Part shown: positions 18,161 to 27,395 of the stretch, piece after piece
Numbering within the stretch: the stretch's first letter is position 1
Layout: each line of letters starts with the position of its first letter
NCBI RefSeq assembly: GCF_000373485.1
Contig: NZ_KB891575.1
Location: 186,001-250,000 of the forward strand
DNA from: Dasania marina DSM 21967
GTDB lineage: Bacteria; Pseudomonadota; Gammaproteobacteria; Pseudomonadales; Dasaniaceae
Reading direction: 5' to 3'
Length of the DNA: 64,000 bases
The notes under the pieces: generated by a model
The model's database searches: none
What the model saw: only the letters and a program-made list of their open reading frames with translations
What the model was told of the DNA's origin: nothing
Made by a program: the position numbers and the translations under genes

Positions 18161-18625
18161 TCATTCGCCACCGATAAAGCCCTGTTGCCGCCAAGCTTCA
18201 TAGCTAATAATCGCCACCGAATTTGATAAGTTTAAACTGCGACTAGTGGGTTGCATGGGGATGCGCAGCCGGTTTTCCAAGGCGATGCTATTCATCACCT
18301 CATCAGGTAAGCCGCTGGTTTCTGAGCCAAATAACAACACATCATCAGCTTGGTATTGCAGCTGATCGTGGGGCCTACTGCCTTTAGTGGTGCAAGCCAA
18401 TATACGCCTATCCCCCATCGCCTCTTTAAAAGCGGCGTAATTAGGGTAGCGCGTTACTCGGTTTAAATCGTGGTAATCCAAGCCGGCGCGGCGCAGCTTT
18501 TTTTCTTCAAAATCAAAACCCATAGGCTCAATAATATGTAGCTCACAACCATTGTTGGCTATCAGCCGAATAATATTCCCCGTATTAGGGGCTATACGGG
18601 GTTCGAATAAGGCAATATGAAACAT
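18161..18625 (-). CDS. trmL: tRNA (cytidine/uridine-34-2'-O)-methyltransferase TrmL
   Basis: A 154-residue SPOUT methyltransferase that 2'-O-methylates the wobble base of tRNA-Leu isoacceptors using SAM. It starts [21 protein letters not shown], the conserved motif 1 with the catalytic Arg/Asn. It has [10 protein letters not shown] (motif 2) and the knot-closing [18 protein letters not shown] (motif 3). The length equals that of the E. coli enzyme (about 157). In enteric bacteria it lies near cysE-gpsA-secB; here it is directly after secB, without cysE and gpsA. Confidence 0.95.
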   Translation of the reverse strand: MFHIALFEPRIAPNTGNIIRLIANNGCELHIIEPMGFDFEEKKLRRAGLDYHDLNRVTRYPNYAAFKEAMGDRRILACTTKGSRPHDQLQYQADDVLLFGSETSGLPDEVMNSIALENRLRIPMQPTSRSLNLSNSVAIISYEAWRQQGFIGGE

Positions 18626-18662
18626 GACGCACTCTCAATGTACTTTTTGCTCAGCCTAAACT

Positions 18663-18699
18663 AAAAAACCGCAGGCGCTAATCGCACTGCGGTTTTTTT
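18663..18699 (-). terminator. Terminator between secB and trmL
   Basis: Symmetric stem AAAAAACCGCAG / CTGCGGTTTTTT. It has T-runs on both strands and lies just after the secB stop (minus strand), so it probably ends the yibN-grxC-secB transcript. Confidence 0.85.
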
Positions 18700-18715
18700 A
18701 ATCACGCTCTAAAGC

Positions 18716-19192
18716 TTAGTGTGCTTCTGGCGCTGGCGCTGCTTCAGCTTGTTGCTGCTGTTCAGCGGCGGCTTTTTGCATGGCCTGCACGTATAGCGCT
18801 TCAAAGTTAACTGGCTGTAAACCTATGGCCGGGAAACCACCTTTAATCGCCAAGCTATCTACCGCTTCACGCACATAAGGGAATAATAGGTTAGGGCACA
18901 TGATGCTAACCGCACGACGCAGCTGCTCATCTTCCAATCCTTTAATTAAGAAGATACCCGCTTGGTGCACTTCAATTAAAAAGGCCACGTTATCCTCTAA
19001 CTTACCCGTAATAGTCACAGACAAGGTCACTTCGTATTGATCGTCAGACAGCTTGTTGTTTTTGCTACCTAGGTCTACCTGAATTTCAGGCGCCCATTGT
19101 TTGGTAAAGACTTCCGCCCCTAAAGGCGCTTCAAACGATACGTCTTTAATGTATAAACGCTGTACTGCAAATTGTTGTTCATTCTCAGCCAT
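18716..19192 (-). CDS. secB: Protein-export chaperone SecB
   Basis: A 158-residue cytosolic chaperone that keeps preproteins unfolded and delivers them to SecA. Conserved stretches FAVQRLYIKDVSFEAP, EIQVDL and the C-terminal GGFPAIGLQPVNFEALY are all present. It ends with a Gln/Ala-rich tail. It follows grxC on the same strand with a 30-bp gap, the same order as in E. coli, and a terminator follows. Confidence 0.96.
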   Translation of the reverse strand: MAENEQQFAVQRLYIKDVSFEAPLGAEVFTKQWAPEIQVDLGSKNNKLSDDQYEVTLSVTITGKLEDNVAFLIEVHQAGIFLIKGLEDEQLRRAVSIMCPNLLFPYVREAVDSLAIKGGFPAIGLQPVNFEALYVQAMQKAAAEQQQQAEAAPAPEAH

Positions 19193-19222
19193 GCTGACAC
19201 CTCTCTTTATTGTATTGTCACA

Positions 19223-19486
19223 CTAGCCAGCACATTGCACTAATGCATCGAATTTCCCTGCGCGTTCCAACGCAAACAAATCATCACAACCACCGACATG
19301 AGTATCACCTACCCAAATCTGTGGCACCGTGTGGCGGCCACCTTTCTGCATCATTTCTTGTCGCAGCTCAGGGTTACCATCCACAATTAATTCTTTTACT
19401 ACTACACCTTTGCTTTGCAATAACTGCTTGGCGCGCGTGCAAAAAGGGCAGTAATTGGAGCTATACATTAATACGTCTATAGACAT
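19223..19486 (-). CDS. grxC: Glutaredoxin 3
   Basis: An 87-residue glutaredoxin with the active site CPFC preceded by YSSNY (redox Cys near residue 14), the cis-proline TVPQIWV and the GGCDDL glutathione-binding motif. It reduces disulfides and deglutathionylates proteins. The start ATG overlaps the rhodanese stop by one base, so the two are coupled. It is part of the conserved yibN-grxC-secB operon. Confidence 0.96.
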   Translation of the reverse strand: MSIDVLMYSSNYCPFCTRAKQLLQSKGVVVKELIVDGNPELRQEMMQKGGRHTVPQIWVGDTHVGGCDDLFALERAGKFDALVQCAG

Positions 19487-19899
19487 TACGATACCTCAGG
19501 CAACTGCATACTTTTCCATTCCATCATGCCGCCACTGAGGCGAAACACCTGCTCAAAACCCGCCGCAGTTAACTGCTTACCGGCAGCGCCAGAATGCTGG
19601 CCCATTTTGCACACCATCACTATAGGACGATCGCGGTAAGGCTCTAACTCACCTAGGCGGGTAGCAAAGCTGCTAGACGGCATGTTAATGGCGTCTACTA
19701 TATGCCCAGCTTTAAATTCAGCCTTATCACGCACATCAATGACTACCGCCTCTTCTTTATTAACCTTGTTAATCATTTGCTGTGGTGACAAGCTAGCGCC
19801 ACCCTTCTGCGACTCGTACTTCATCAACACAATAAAGCACACCAATACCGCGCTAGCGAGCATCCACTGCTGCCCTAAAAACTCTATAAACAATGCCAT
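19486..19899 (-). CDS. yibN: Membrane-anchored rhodanese-like protein (YibN family)
   Basis: A 137-residue protein with one N-terminal transmembrane helix (about 10-27) and a single rhodanese domain. The catalytic loop CKMGQHS (Cys near residue 105) follows VVIDVRDKAEFKAGHI, the usual pattern. It may act as a sulfur carrier or sulfurtransferase at the inner membrane. First gene of the yibN-grxC-secB operon, and divergent from gpmI, as in E. coli. The physiological acceptor is not known from sequence. Confidence 0.92.
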   Translation of the reverse strand: MALFIEFLGQQWMLASAVLVCFIVLMKYESQKGGASLSPQQMINKVNKEEAVVIDVRDKAEFKAGHIVDAINMPSSSFATRLGELEPYRDRPIVMVCKMGQHSGAAGKQLTAAGFEQVFRLSGGMMEWKSMQLPEVS

Positions 19900-20184
19900 G
19901 TCTAATATTTACCCAATTCAGTAATAAGTCGCTAGCACTTTCTACAGCCTGATACTGCTGCAGGCTGCCTAGCAAAGCTGGCGATTATACACAGCCTAGG
20001 CAGTTTTCTCACGGCTAAATCACTAGCGGCGAATTAACTGCGCTGCCATTAGCCAAACTCTAGCAATACCGGTAAAATTCGCCCCCTTAGAGATAAGGGC
20101 AAAAAGTCAGTCTTCAAGCCCTAGCTCGCCATAACGCCACGTTTGCGAATTATCGCCACTGTTTATCGCCACTATAGAGATGTT

Positions 20185-21744
20185 ATGAATACTGAAAGCC
20201 CAAAAAAGCCTGTAGTTTTAGTCATTCTTGATGGCTGGGGTCACCGTGAGGACCCTGAAGACAACGCCATCTTCCACGCCAACACCCCCAACTGGGACAA
20301 CTTGCTTAAGCAATACCCCAATACCTTGCTTTCAGGCTCAGGCCCTGATGTCGGCCTGCCCGAGGGGCAAATGGGTAACTCTGAAGTGGGCCATATGAGT
20401 TTGGGCGCCGGTAGAGTGGTGTACCAAAGCATTAGCCGCATTGATAAGGCCATTACCGATGGCGACTTTTTTCAAAACCCGGTTTACAGCAAGGCCATTG
20501 ATCAAGCACAAGCCAACGGTAAGGCTGTACACATTTTTGGCCTACTCTCTGCCGGCGGTGTACACAGCCACGAAAAACATATCGCCGCCATGGTTACTAT
20601 GGCCGCCCAGCGCGGTGCCGAAAAAGTCTATGTACACGCCTTTTTAGATGGCCGTGACACACCACCACGCAGCGCCCTACCTTCACTACAGGCACTGACT
20701 CAGCAATTTGACCAGCTAGGCTGCGGCCGTATCGCCAGCGTGGTGGGCCGCTACCATGTAATGGACAGAGACAACCGCTGGGAGCGCGTACGCCCCGCCT
20801 ATGAACTGCTAACCCAAGCCAAAGCCGCCTATAGCTTTGACAACGCCAGCGATGCCTTGGCCGCGGCCTACGCCCGCGATGAAAACGATGAGTTTGTTGC
20901 CCCCAGCGTCATCCAAGCCGACGGTGAAGACAGCGCCGCCATCAACGATGGCGACAGCGTGATCTTTATGAACTTTAGAGCCGACCGCGCCCGCGAAATT
21001 ACCCGCGCTTTTGTCGATAGCGATTTTGCCGGCTTTGAACGCGCCAAAACCCCGGCCCTGGCCAACTTTGTCATGACCACCCAATACGCCGCCGACATTA
21101 AAGCCGATTGCGCCTTTCCCCCCGAAAAGCTCAGCAATAGCTTTGGCGAACTGATGGCGAAGATGGGCAAAAAACAACTGCGCATAGCGGAAACTGAAAA
21201 ATACGCTCACGTCACCTTCTTCTTTAGCGGTGGCCGCGAAGCCTTATATGACGGTGAGGATCGCGAACTGATACCTTCACCCGATGTTGCCACCTACGAC
21301 TTACAGCCAGAAATGAGCGCGCCTGAGGTAACCGAAAAACTCTGCGCCGCCATGGCCAGCGGCAAGTACGATGCTATCATCTGCAATTACGCCAACGGCG
21401 ATATGGTAGGCCATACAGGTGTGTTCAGCGCTGCGGTTAAAGCCGCCGAAGCGATAGACGTCAGCGTTAAGGCTGTAACTGAGTCCGCCCTAGCTAACGG
21501 CTTTGATTGCCTAATCACCGCCGACCACGGCAATTGCGAGCAAATGCACGACCATGTGTCGGGCCAAGCGCACACCCAACACACTACCGAGCACGTGCCC
21601 TTTGTGTATGTGGGTAAACGCAAAGTCAGCGTTGCCAAGCAAGACGGTCGCCTAGCAGATGTCGCCCCCACCATGTTGGCCCTGATGGGGCTGGCGCAAC
21701 CGGTGGAGATGACTGGCGTATCGCTGCTTAGCATTGATGACTAA
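20185..21744 (+). CDS. gpmI: 2,3-bisphosphoglycerate-independent phosphoglycerate mutase
   Basis: A 519-residue Mn-dependent mutase that interconverts 3- and 2-phosphoglycerate in glycolysis. Metal and catalytic motifs are visible: VLVILDGWG at the start, [13 protein letters not shown] with the phosphorylated serine, [18 protein letters not shown], and the [10 protein letters not shown] and H-x-H region near the end. ATG 20185 begins [12 protein letters not shown] and fits the family length (about 510-515); an upstream in-frame TTG at 20143 would add an unsupported extension. It is divergent from yibN and followed by a perfect stem-loop. Confidence 0.96.
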   Translation: MNTESPKKPVVLVILDGWGHREDPEDNAIFHANTPNWDNLLKQYPNTLLSGSGPDVGLPEGQMGNSEVGHMSLGAGRVVYQSISRIDKAITDGDFFQNPVYSKAIDQAQANGKAVHIFGLLSAGGVHSHEKHIAAMVTMAAQRGAEKVYVHAFLDGRDTPPRSALPSLQALTQQFDQLGCGRIASVVGRYHVMDRDNRWERVRPAYELLTQAKAAYSFDNASDALAAAYARDENDEFVAPSVIQADGEDSAAINDGDSVIFMNFRADRAREITRAFVDSDFAGFERAKTPALANFVMTTQYAADIKADCAFPPEKLSNSFGELMAKMGKKQLRIAETEKYAHVTFFFSGGREALYDGEDRELIPSPDVATYDLQPEMSAPEVTEKLCAAMASGKYDAIICNYANGDMVGHTGVFSAAVKAAEAIDVSVKAVTESALANGFDCLITADHGNCEQMHDHVSGQAHTQHTTEHVPFVYVGKRKVSVAKQDGRLADVAPTMLALMGLAQPVEMTGVSLLSIDD

Positions 21745-21751
21745 GCAAGCC

Positions 21752-21782
21752 ATAACAGGCGTCGTTTATCGACGCCTGTTAT
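21752..21782 (+). terminator. Stem-loop after gpmI
   Basis: A perfect 13-bp stem (ATAACAGGCGTCG / CGACGCCTGTTAT, loop TTTAT) begins 8 bp after the gpmI stop. It lacks a T-run, so it may act as an attenuator or mRNA 3' stabiliser rather than a full terminator. Confidence 0.6.
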
Positions 21783-21853
21783 GCAAACCATCTCGACTAG
21801 CCAACATAAGCCAAGACAACCCAACACCCCATCGATAATAATAAGGCTGCCTA

Positions 21854-23020
21854 ATGGCCCGTATGCTTAGCAAATCCGCAAGCTGGATTTTACGCTTCAC
21901 CCTTAGCATAAGCCTATGCCTGAGCGCTTATGCACAGGCCGACGACAGCCGCGCCAATAAAGCGCAACTGCAACAGCTCAACAGTGAAGTGGCACAATTA
22001 AAAAAATTACTCTCGGGCTTTCAGTCACAGCGCTCTGAACTGGAAAACACCCTGCGGCAATCTGAGGTCAATATAGGTCAGCTGCAAACGCAAATCCGCA
22101 AAACCCAACAACAACTCGATAGCGAACAAAAGGCACTGCAACAATTGCAAAGCCAACGCCAGGCGCTACAAGGCCAAAAGCGGCAGCAGCAGCAGCAAAT
22201 CGAACAGCAGATACGCTCGGCCTTTCAAATCGGCCAGCAGAAAAAACTAAAAGTGTTACTCAATCAGGAAGACCCAGAAAAGCTCAGCCGAGCGCTGGCC
22301 TATTACGATTATTTTAATCGCGCCCGCGCTGAGCAAGTGGCCGCCTATGCCGACACCATCACCAACATCAATAAACTAGAGCCCGCCATACAACAAAAAA
22401 CCGATAATTTGCAGCGCGCTAAAGCGCAGCTGCAACAAGAGCACCAAGCCCTGCTCAGCAACAAAACCAATCGAGAACAAAGCCTAGCCAAAATTAACAG
22501 CAGCATTAAAAACAAGCACCAGCACCTAACTAAACTCAATCAAGATAGAAGCGAACTAGAGCGCTTAATCGAAGCGGTAGAGCAAACCATTGCCAACATC
22601 AGCATACCCAGCGACTATCGCCCCTTTGCACAGCTCAAGGGCAAACTACCTTGGCCACTGGCAGGCAAGCCCAGCAATAGCTTTGGCAGCGCCCGCGGCG
22701 GCAGCGAGCTGCGCTGGCAGGGCATTAATATCCCCGCCCAGGCCGGCAGCAGCATTAAAGCCATACACCATGGCCGAGTGGTGTTTTCCGATTGGCTGCG
22801 CGGCTACGGCCTGCTAATAATTATTGATCACGGCGATGACTATATGAGCCTATACGGCCACAGCCAAAGCCTACTGCGCGAAACCGGCGACTGGGTTAGT
22901 GCCGGTGAAACCATAGCTACCATAGGCAACAGTGGCGGCCAACAACAAAACGGCGTGTACTTTGAGATTCGCCACAGCGGCAAGCCCAGCAACCCGGCGC
23001 TATGGTGTAAACGCAGCTAA
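21854..23020 (+). CDS. envC: Murein hydrolase activator EnvC
   Basis: A 388-residue secreted protein: signal peptide (about 1-28, ending ...SAYAQA), long Gln-rich coiled coils (about 32-120 and 165-250), and a C-terminal LytM/M23-type domain. The domain begins GSELRWQGINIPA, where active M23 enzymes have a His, and so is the degenerate, non-catalytic type that activates the AmiA/AmiB amidases at the division septum through FtsEX. Gene order gpmI-envC-yibQ matches E. coli. Translation from ATG 21854 or 21863 is possible. Confidence 0.93.
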   Translation: MARMLSKSASWILRFTLSISLCLSAYAQADDSRANKAQLQQLNSEVAQLKKLLSGFQSQRSELENTLRQSEVNIGQLQTQIRKTQQQLDSEQKALQQLQSQRQALQGQKRQQQQQIEQQIRSAFQIGQQKKLKVLLNQEDPEKLSRALAYYDYFNRARAEQVAAYADTITNINKLEPAIQQKTDNLQRAKAQLQQEHQALLSNKTNREQSLAKINSSIKNKHQHLTKLNQDRSELERLIEAVEQTIANISIPSDYRPFAQLKGKLPWPLAGKPSNSFGSARGGSELRWQGINIPAQAGSSIKAIHHGRVVFSDWLRGYGLLIIIDHGDDYMSLYGHSQSLLRETGDWVSAGETIATIGNSGGQQQNGVYFEIRHSGKPSNPALWCKRS

Positions 23021-23104
23021 ACTGACACTGGGCGAGAAGCCGGTTACAATCAACCCGCCGGGCTAAAACACGGTTAGCCTCAGCCCAATCAATAAGGACT
23101 TTCC

Positions 23105-24475
23105 ATGACGCTATCGCCTTTTTCACGGGCCACCCTGCCCAGCTTAGCGCTATGCGCAGCGCTACTTTCACTCAACAGCCACGCCCAAGACAGCGAGAGC
23201 ACAGCCCACAGCAACGCAGCCAGTGCCGACGACGAGCCAAAAGCCGTTTTGCCGCTAGATGAACTACGCACCTTTGCTGATGTGTTTAACCACATACGCC
23301 TGAGCTATGTCGAAGAAGTAGACGACGAAACCTTATTGGAATACGCCATCCAAGGCATGCTAGAAGGCCTAGACCCACACTCCAGCTATTTAAATGAAGA
23401 GTCCTACGACGACCTACAAGTCAACACCTCCGGTGAGTTTGGCGGCCTAGGTATGGAAGTAGGTATGGAAAACGGCTTTGTTAAAGTCATCTCTCCCATA
23501 GACGACACCCCCGCCGATAAAGCCGGCATAGAATCCGGCGACCTCATTATTAAGCTGGGCGACCAACCGGTAAAAGGCCTAAACCTCAACGAAGCAGTAA
23601 AACTCATGCGCGGCCCCAAGGGCAGCAAAATTGTTATTACCGTGGTTCGCGAAGGTGCTGCGCAACCCTTTGAACTCACTCTTAAACGCGACACCATTAA
23701 AGTAGCCAGCGTCAAAAGCAAAGAGCTGGACCCCGGCTACCACTATGTGCGCATAGCGCAGTTTCAAGCCAATACCGGCACCGAATTTGCGGCCATACTG
23801 AAAAAAATTCACAGCAGCCAAGAGCCCCTTAAAGGCCTGATCCTAGATTTACGCAACAACCCCGGCGGCGTACTGCAAAGCTCGGTAGAAGTGGTAGACG
23901 CGCTAGTCAAAGAAGGCCTAATCGTTTACACCTTGGGCCGCATAGAACATGCCGACTTTCGCCACTCCGCCACCGGTAGCGACCTCATAGACGGTGCCCC
24001 CGTGGTAGTACTGATTAATGGCGGCTCAGCCTCGGCTTCAGAAATAGTGGCTGGCGCCCTGCAAGATCATCACCGCGCCGTCATCATGGGCACCAACAGC
24101 TTTGGTAAAGGCTCGGTGCAAAGCGTAGTGCCCATCTCCGAAGACCGCGCCATCAAACTCACCACCGCCCGTTACTACACCCCCAGCGGCCGCTCTATAC
24201 AGGCCCAGGGCATAGCCCCCGATATAGAAGTTGAGCACGCCAAAATTGAAACCATTAAAACCCGTGGCGGCATTACTGAGGCAGACCTCAAAGGTCATTT
24301 AAAAAGCGGGGACGGCAGCGAGAGTGACAGCAAAGAGCGTCGCAAAAAAACTAACACCGCGCTATTCAACCGCGACAATCAATTGTATGAAGCTCTCAAC
24401 TTACTTAAAGGCTTAAACATTCTTAGTGCCGGCAAAGCCCAGGCTGACACTAAGCCTGCTAGCGCAGCGCTATAA
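23105..24475 (+). CDS. ctpA: S41-family carboxyl-terminal processing protease (CtpA)
   Basis: A 456-residue periplasmic serine protease: signal peptide, an N-terminal helical part, a PDZ domain (about 105-180, FGGLGMEVGMENGFVKVISP) and the S41 core with the Ser/Lys dyad (GGSASASEIVAGAL near 305 and GTNSFGKGSVQ near 333). Such proteases process or degrade murein hydrolases and other envelope proteins. It lies between envC and the YibQ-like gene, as in Pseudomonas, where it is called ctpA. Translation probably starts at ATG 23105 after AAGGACT. Confidence 0.93.
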   Translation: MTLSPFSRATLPSLALCAALLSLNSHAQDSESTAHSNAASADDEPKAVLPLDELRTFADVFNHIRLSYVEEVDDETLLEYAIQGMLEGLDPHSSYLNEESYDDLQVNTSGEFGGLGMEVGMENGFVKVISPIDDTPADKAGIESGDLIIKLGDQPVKGLNLNEAVKLMRGPKGSKIVITVVREGAAQPFELTLKRDTIKVASVKSKELDPGYHYVRIAQFQANTGTEFAAILKKIHSSQEPLKGLILDLRNNPGGVLQSSVEVVDALVKEGLIVYTLGRIEHADFRHSATGSDLIDGAPVVVLINGGSASASEIVAGALQDHHRAVIMGTNSFGKGSVQSVVPISEDRAIKLTTARYYTPSGRSIQAQGIAPDIEVEHAKIETIKTRGGITEADLKGHLKSGDGSESDSKERRKKTNTALFNRDNQLYEALNLLKGLNILSAGKAQADTKPASAAL

Positions 24476-24484
24476 CCGGCCGTG

Positions 24485-25309
24485 ATGAAAAAGCTGTTAC
24501 CGCTACTACTATTGAGCTGGCTAAGCTTGGCCAGCCACGCCGAGCTGCCCAGCATTATTATCGTCATCGACGATATAGGCCACAGCTATGAATTAGGGCA
24601 GCAGGCTATACAGCTGCCCGGCCCGATCAACTACGCCGTGTTGCCTCACAGCCCCAATGGCCAAAGGCTGGCAGAGCTGGCCCACCAGCAGGGCAAAGAA
24701 GTATTACTACACGCCCCCATGAGCACCGTAGACGGCACCCCTGCAGGGCCAGGCGAGTTAGGCCCGCAACTTAACCAGCAACAATTTATTTATCGCCTGC
24801 AACAAAACCTCAACAACATCCCCTATGTGGTCGGCCTCAACAACCACATGGGCAGCCAGCTCACGCAAATGCCCAAGCCTATGGCTTGGCTGATGGCCGA
24901 ACTTAAACGCCAACAGATATATTTTTTGGATAGCCGAACCAGCCCGTTAACCGTGGCCGAACAAACTGCCCAGCGCTATCACATCCCTCATTTAAAACGC
25001 GATGTCTTTTTGGATAACCAGCGCAGCCACGCCGCCATTACTAAGCAGTTTGAAAAACTATTACGCCTAGCTAACAAGCAAGGCTATGCCGTAGCCATAG
25101 GCCACCCCTACCCAGAAACAATTGCGGTGTTAAAACAGGCGCTGCCCAGCCTAGCCCTACGCGGTTACAAACAGCAACTGGTCTCTCGCTTTTTAACACC
25201 GCCCAGCACCCCCTGCCCAGCGCATAACAGCCTAGATTATCTACTCAATAAACCTTGCCGCGACGAAGGCCCCACCCCTAACACCGCCGCCGTGGCGACA
25301 ATTAAATAG
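24485..25309 (+). CDS. yibQ: Divergent polysaccharide deacetylase family protein (YibQ-like)
   Basis: A 274-residue exported protein with a signal peptide (ends ...SLASHA) and a divergent polysaccharide deacetylase domain (DUF610 type): IIIVIDDIGHS with the metal-binding Asp pair, LLHAPM, NNHMGSQLT, and AIGHPYPETI near the end. It probably acts on cell-wall or other glycans in the periplasm, although activity has not been shown for most members. It begins 9 bp after ctpA (ATG; a GTG 3 bp earlier is possible). Confidence 0.88.
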   Translation: MKKLLPLLLLSWLSLASHAELPSIIIVIDDIGHSYELGQQAIQLPGPINYAVLPHSPNGQRLAELAHQQGKEVLLHAPMSTVDGTPAGPGELGPQLNQQQFIYRLQQNLNNIPYVVGLNNHMGSQLTQMPKPMAWLMAELKRQQIYFLDSRTSPLTVAEQTAQRYHIPHLKRDVFLDNQRSHAAITKQFEKLLRLANKQGYAVAIGHPYPETIAVLKQALPSLALRGYKQQLVSRFLTPPSTPCPAHNSLDYLLNKPCRDEGPTPNTAAVATIK

Positions 25310-25466
25310 CACCAAAACACAGCCTTGCGCCAAAAAAAACACCCGACCTACTTTTAATTCGACAAATACAGAAAAACAGGGATAAACGGCCAAAAAAACG
25401 GTTCCATAAAATGGAAATCGCGCTAAACTATTAGCAACTTAACAAGAGCTGAGATTGAATCTAGCC

Positions 25467-25700
25467 ATGAGCGATATGATGCATAGATCCGAAGATGTGT
25501 ACGGCGCACCAGTCCCGGTCAGAACTGATCGTTTTTTCGCAGCGCAGGGAGCTTGGTATTTTTCCACTAGAGAGGGCTCTTCTATAGGTCCCTTTGACGA
25601 TAAAAATGAGGCCAGACGCGGCCTTAATGATTTTATCGAGTTTATGACCTTGGCCGAGCCCAGGACATTAGACAAGCTGCACAACGCACTCGCCAGCTAA
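25467..25700 (+). CDS. Small conserved protein, DUF6316-like
   Basis: A 77-residue protein with the pattern RTDRFFAAQGAWYFSTREG, then IGPFDDKNEARRGLNDFIEF. That core (RFF...W-YF-TREG...GPF) resembles the DUF6316 family of gammaproteobacterial small cytosolic proteins; I assign it by recall, not by a search. The start is set at ATG 25467 (MSDMMHRSED) after AAGAGCTGAG; an upstream TTG is in frame. No function is known. A bidirectional terminator follows. Confidence 0.75.
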   Translation: MSDMMHRSEDVYGAPVPVRTDRFFAAQGAWYFSTREGSSIGPFDDKNEARRGLNDFIEFMTLAEPRTLDKLHNALAS

Positions 25701-25718
25701 CGCTCAAAAATTTTATAC

Positions 25719-25748
25719 AAAAAAGCCCAGTCTATGCTGGGCTTTTTA
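25719..25748. terminator. Bidirectional terminator, small gene / hisF
   Basis: Symmetric stem AAAAAGCCCAG / CTGGGCTTTTT with loop TCTATG between the convergent DUF6316-like gene and hisF. T-runs are present on both strands. Confidence 0.9.
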
Positions 25749-25764
25749 CGTTTTGCACTTTAGC

Positions 25765-26538
25765 TTACAAACGCACTTCCACGCCTTGCTCAGCCATATA
25801 ACGTTTAGCCTCAGGCACGGTGTATTCACCAAAGTGAAAAATACTCGCGGCCAATACCGCATCAGCACCGCCTTCTTTTACACCATCTACCAAGTGCTGC
25901 AAATTACCGACGCCACCTGAGGCTATAACAGGCACGCACACCGCATCACTAATCGCCCGGGTTAACGCCAAATCAAAACCTTGCTTAGTGCCGTCGCCAT
26001 CCATGCTGGTTAATAAAATCTCACCGGCACCGTAGGCTGTCATTTTTTTTGCCCACTCTACCGCATCTATACCGGTAGCTTTGCGGCCACCGTGGGTAAA
26101 AATCTCCCAGCGCAGCGGTTGGCCTTGAGCACTAACCCTTTTAGCATCTATGGCTACCACTATGCATTGTGCACCAAATCTATCGGAGGCTTGTTTGACA
26201 AAATCAGGGTTATAAATAGCCGCCGAGTTAATCCCCACTTTATCGGCACCGGCATTTAACATGGCGCGTATATCTTCCACCGTGCGTATGCCGCCACCTA
26301 CGGTTAACGGAATAAAAACCTGCTCGGCAATTTTTTCTACCGTGTGTATGGTAGTGGCGCGGCCTTCGTGAGTGGCGGTGATATCTAAAAAGGTGATTTC
26401 ATCAGCGCCCTGCTCGTTGTAACGTTTGGCCACTTCTACCGGATCGCCGGCATCGCGTATATCAACAAAGTTAACGCCCTTAACCACACGGCCGTTCTCT
26501 ACATCTAAACAGGGGATTATGCGTTTTGCTAAAGCCAT
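25765..26538 (-). CDS. hisF: Imidazole glycerol phosphate synthase cyclase subunit HisF
   Basis: A 257-residue (beta/alpha)8-barrel that, with HisH, turns PRFAR plus ammonia into IGP and AICAR in histidine synthesis. Catalytic Asp residues are visible in IIPCLDV (Asp11) and [10 protein letters not shown] (Asp130 region); phosphate-binding loops VGGGIRT and ASGGVGN are intact. It lies 38 bp after hisH. It is clearly HisF rather than HisA (start [21 protein letters not shown]). Confidence 0.96.
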   Translation of the reverse strand: MALAKRIIPCLDVENGRVVKGVNFVDIRDAGDPVEVAKRYNEQGADEITFLDITATHEGRATTIHTVEKIAEQVFIPLTVGGGIRTVEDIRAMLNAGADKVGINSAAIYNPDFVKQASDRFGAQCIVVAIDAKRVSAQGQPLRWEIFTHGGRKATGIDAVEWAKKMTAYGAGEILLTSMDGDGTKQGFDLALTRAISDAVCVPVIASGGVGNLQHLVDGVKEGGADAVLAASIFHFGEYTVPEAKRYMAEQGVEVRL

Positions 26539-26576
26539 AGTCGTTACTCAACTGCGCCATACGCGCCTATAAAAAA

Positions 26577-27227
26577 TTAACTCTGGCCATCCCAGGCTAA
26601 AAAGTTTTGCAGCAACTGCAAGCCTGCGGTGCTGCTTTTTTCAGGGTGAAACTGCGCGGCAAACACATTGTCGCGGCTGATAGCGGCATTTATGCTTACA
26701 CCGTAATCGGTGCTACCTGCCACTAAGCTCGCATCTTGCGCCTGCACATAAAAGCTGTGCACAAAATAAAAGCGTTCGTCTTGCGGAATTTTAGCCCACA
26801 GCGGATGCGGTTTTTGCTGATGTACATTATTCCAGCCCATGTGCGGCACTTTTAATTTTTCACCGCGGGCGCCTTGCAAATGCTCGCCAAAAAATTTGAC
26901 CTCGCCGGGGTAAAAACCTAAACAGTCTACGCCACCATTTTCTTCGCTGCGCTGCATCAAGGCCTGCATGCCCACACAGATAGCGAGCAAAGGCTTAGTC
27001 TTCATCGCCTCGGCTACCACCTGATCTATACCCAGCCGTAAAATTTCCGCCATACAATCGCGTATCGCGCCCACACCGGGAAATAATACGCGGTCAGCCG
27101 CTAGAATTGTTTCGGGGTCGCCACTCACCAACACTTCAACATTATCGCCCACATGCTCAAGCGCACTGGCCACCGAGTGCAAGTTACCCATGCCATAGTC
27201 TATGACTGCAATAGTAGATTTTGCCAT
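26577..27227 (-). CDS. hisH: Imidazole glycerol phosphate synthase glutaminase subunit HisH
   Basis: A 216-residue class I glutamine amidotransferase: [11 protein letters not shown] at the start, nucleophile loop [10 protein letters not shown] (Cys near 83), and the His-Glu pair in QFHPEKS near the C-terminus. It supplies ammonia to HisF. hisA, which commonly lies between hisH and hisF in gammaproteobacterial operons, is absent here. Confidence 0.95.
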   Translation of the reverse strand: MAKSTIAVIDYGMGNLHSVASALEHVGDNVEVLVSGDPETILAADRVLFPGVGAIRDCMAEILRLGIDQVVAEAMKTKPLLAICVGMQALMQRSEENGGVDCLGFYPGEVKFFGEHLQGARGEKLKVPHMGWNNVHQQKPHPLWAKIPQDERFYFVHSFYVQAQDASLVAGSTDYGVSINAAISRDNVFAAQFHPEKSSTAGLQLLQNFLAWDGQS

Positions 27228-27329
27228 GAATTAGCCAACCTAAATAAAAATAAAAGAGGTAAAAGAATAACGCCAAGCTATTAAGGCCTGACGTTACTAG
27301 AGCTTACAACATACCCTGCTACAACACCC

Positions 27330-27395
27330 CCTACTACAAGACGCCTTTCTACAGCGTAACTTTCTACAACGTGCCTTTCTACAACGTGCCTTTGG
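27330..27395. repeat. Short ~15-bp tandem repeat at the hisB 3' end
   Basis: About four imperfect copies of a CGTGCCTTTCTACAA-type unit run from 27331 to the hisB stop region. The last copy is the coding sequence for the C-terminal KGTL of hisB, so the coding end appears to have been copied out into the intergenic region. The rest of the hisH-hisB gap (27228-27378) has no gene. Confidence 0.7.

Noticed and set aside
20809..21210. Long minus-strand frames inside gpmI
   Set aside because: They are antisense shadows of a strongly conserved enzyme with no start site or family match.
21854..23020. EnvC read as an active M23 endopeptidase
   Set aside because: The first metal-ligand His position is changed (GSELRWQG), which marks the non-catalytic activator type.
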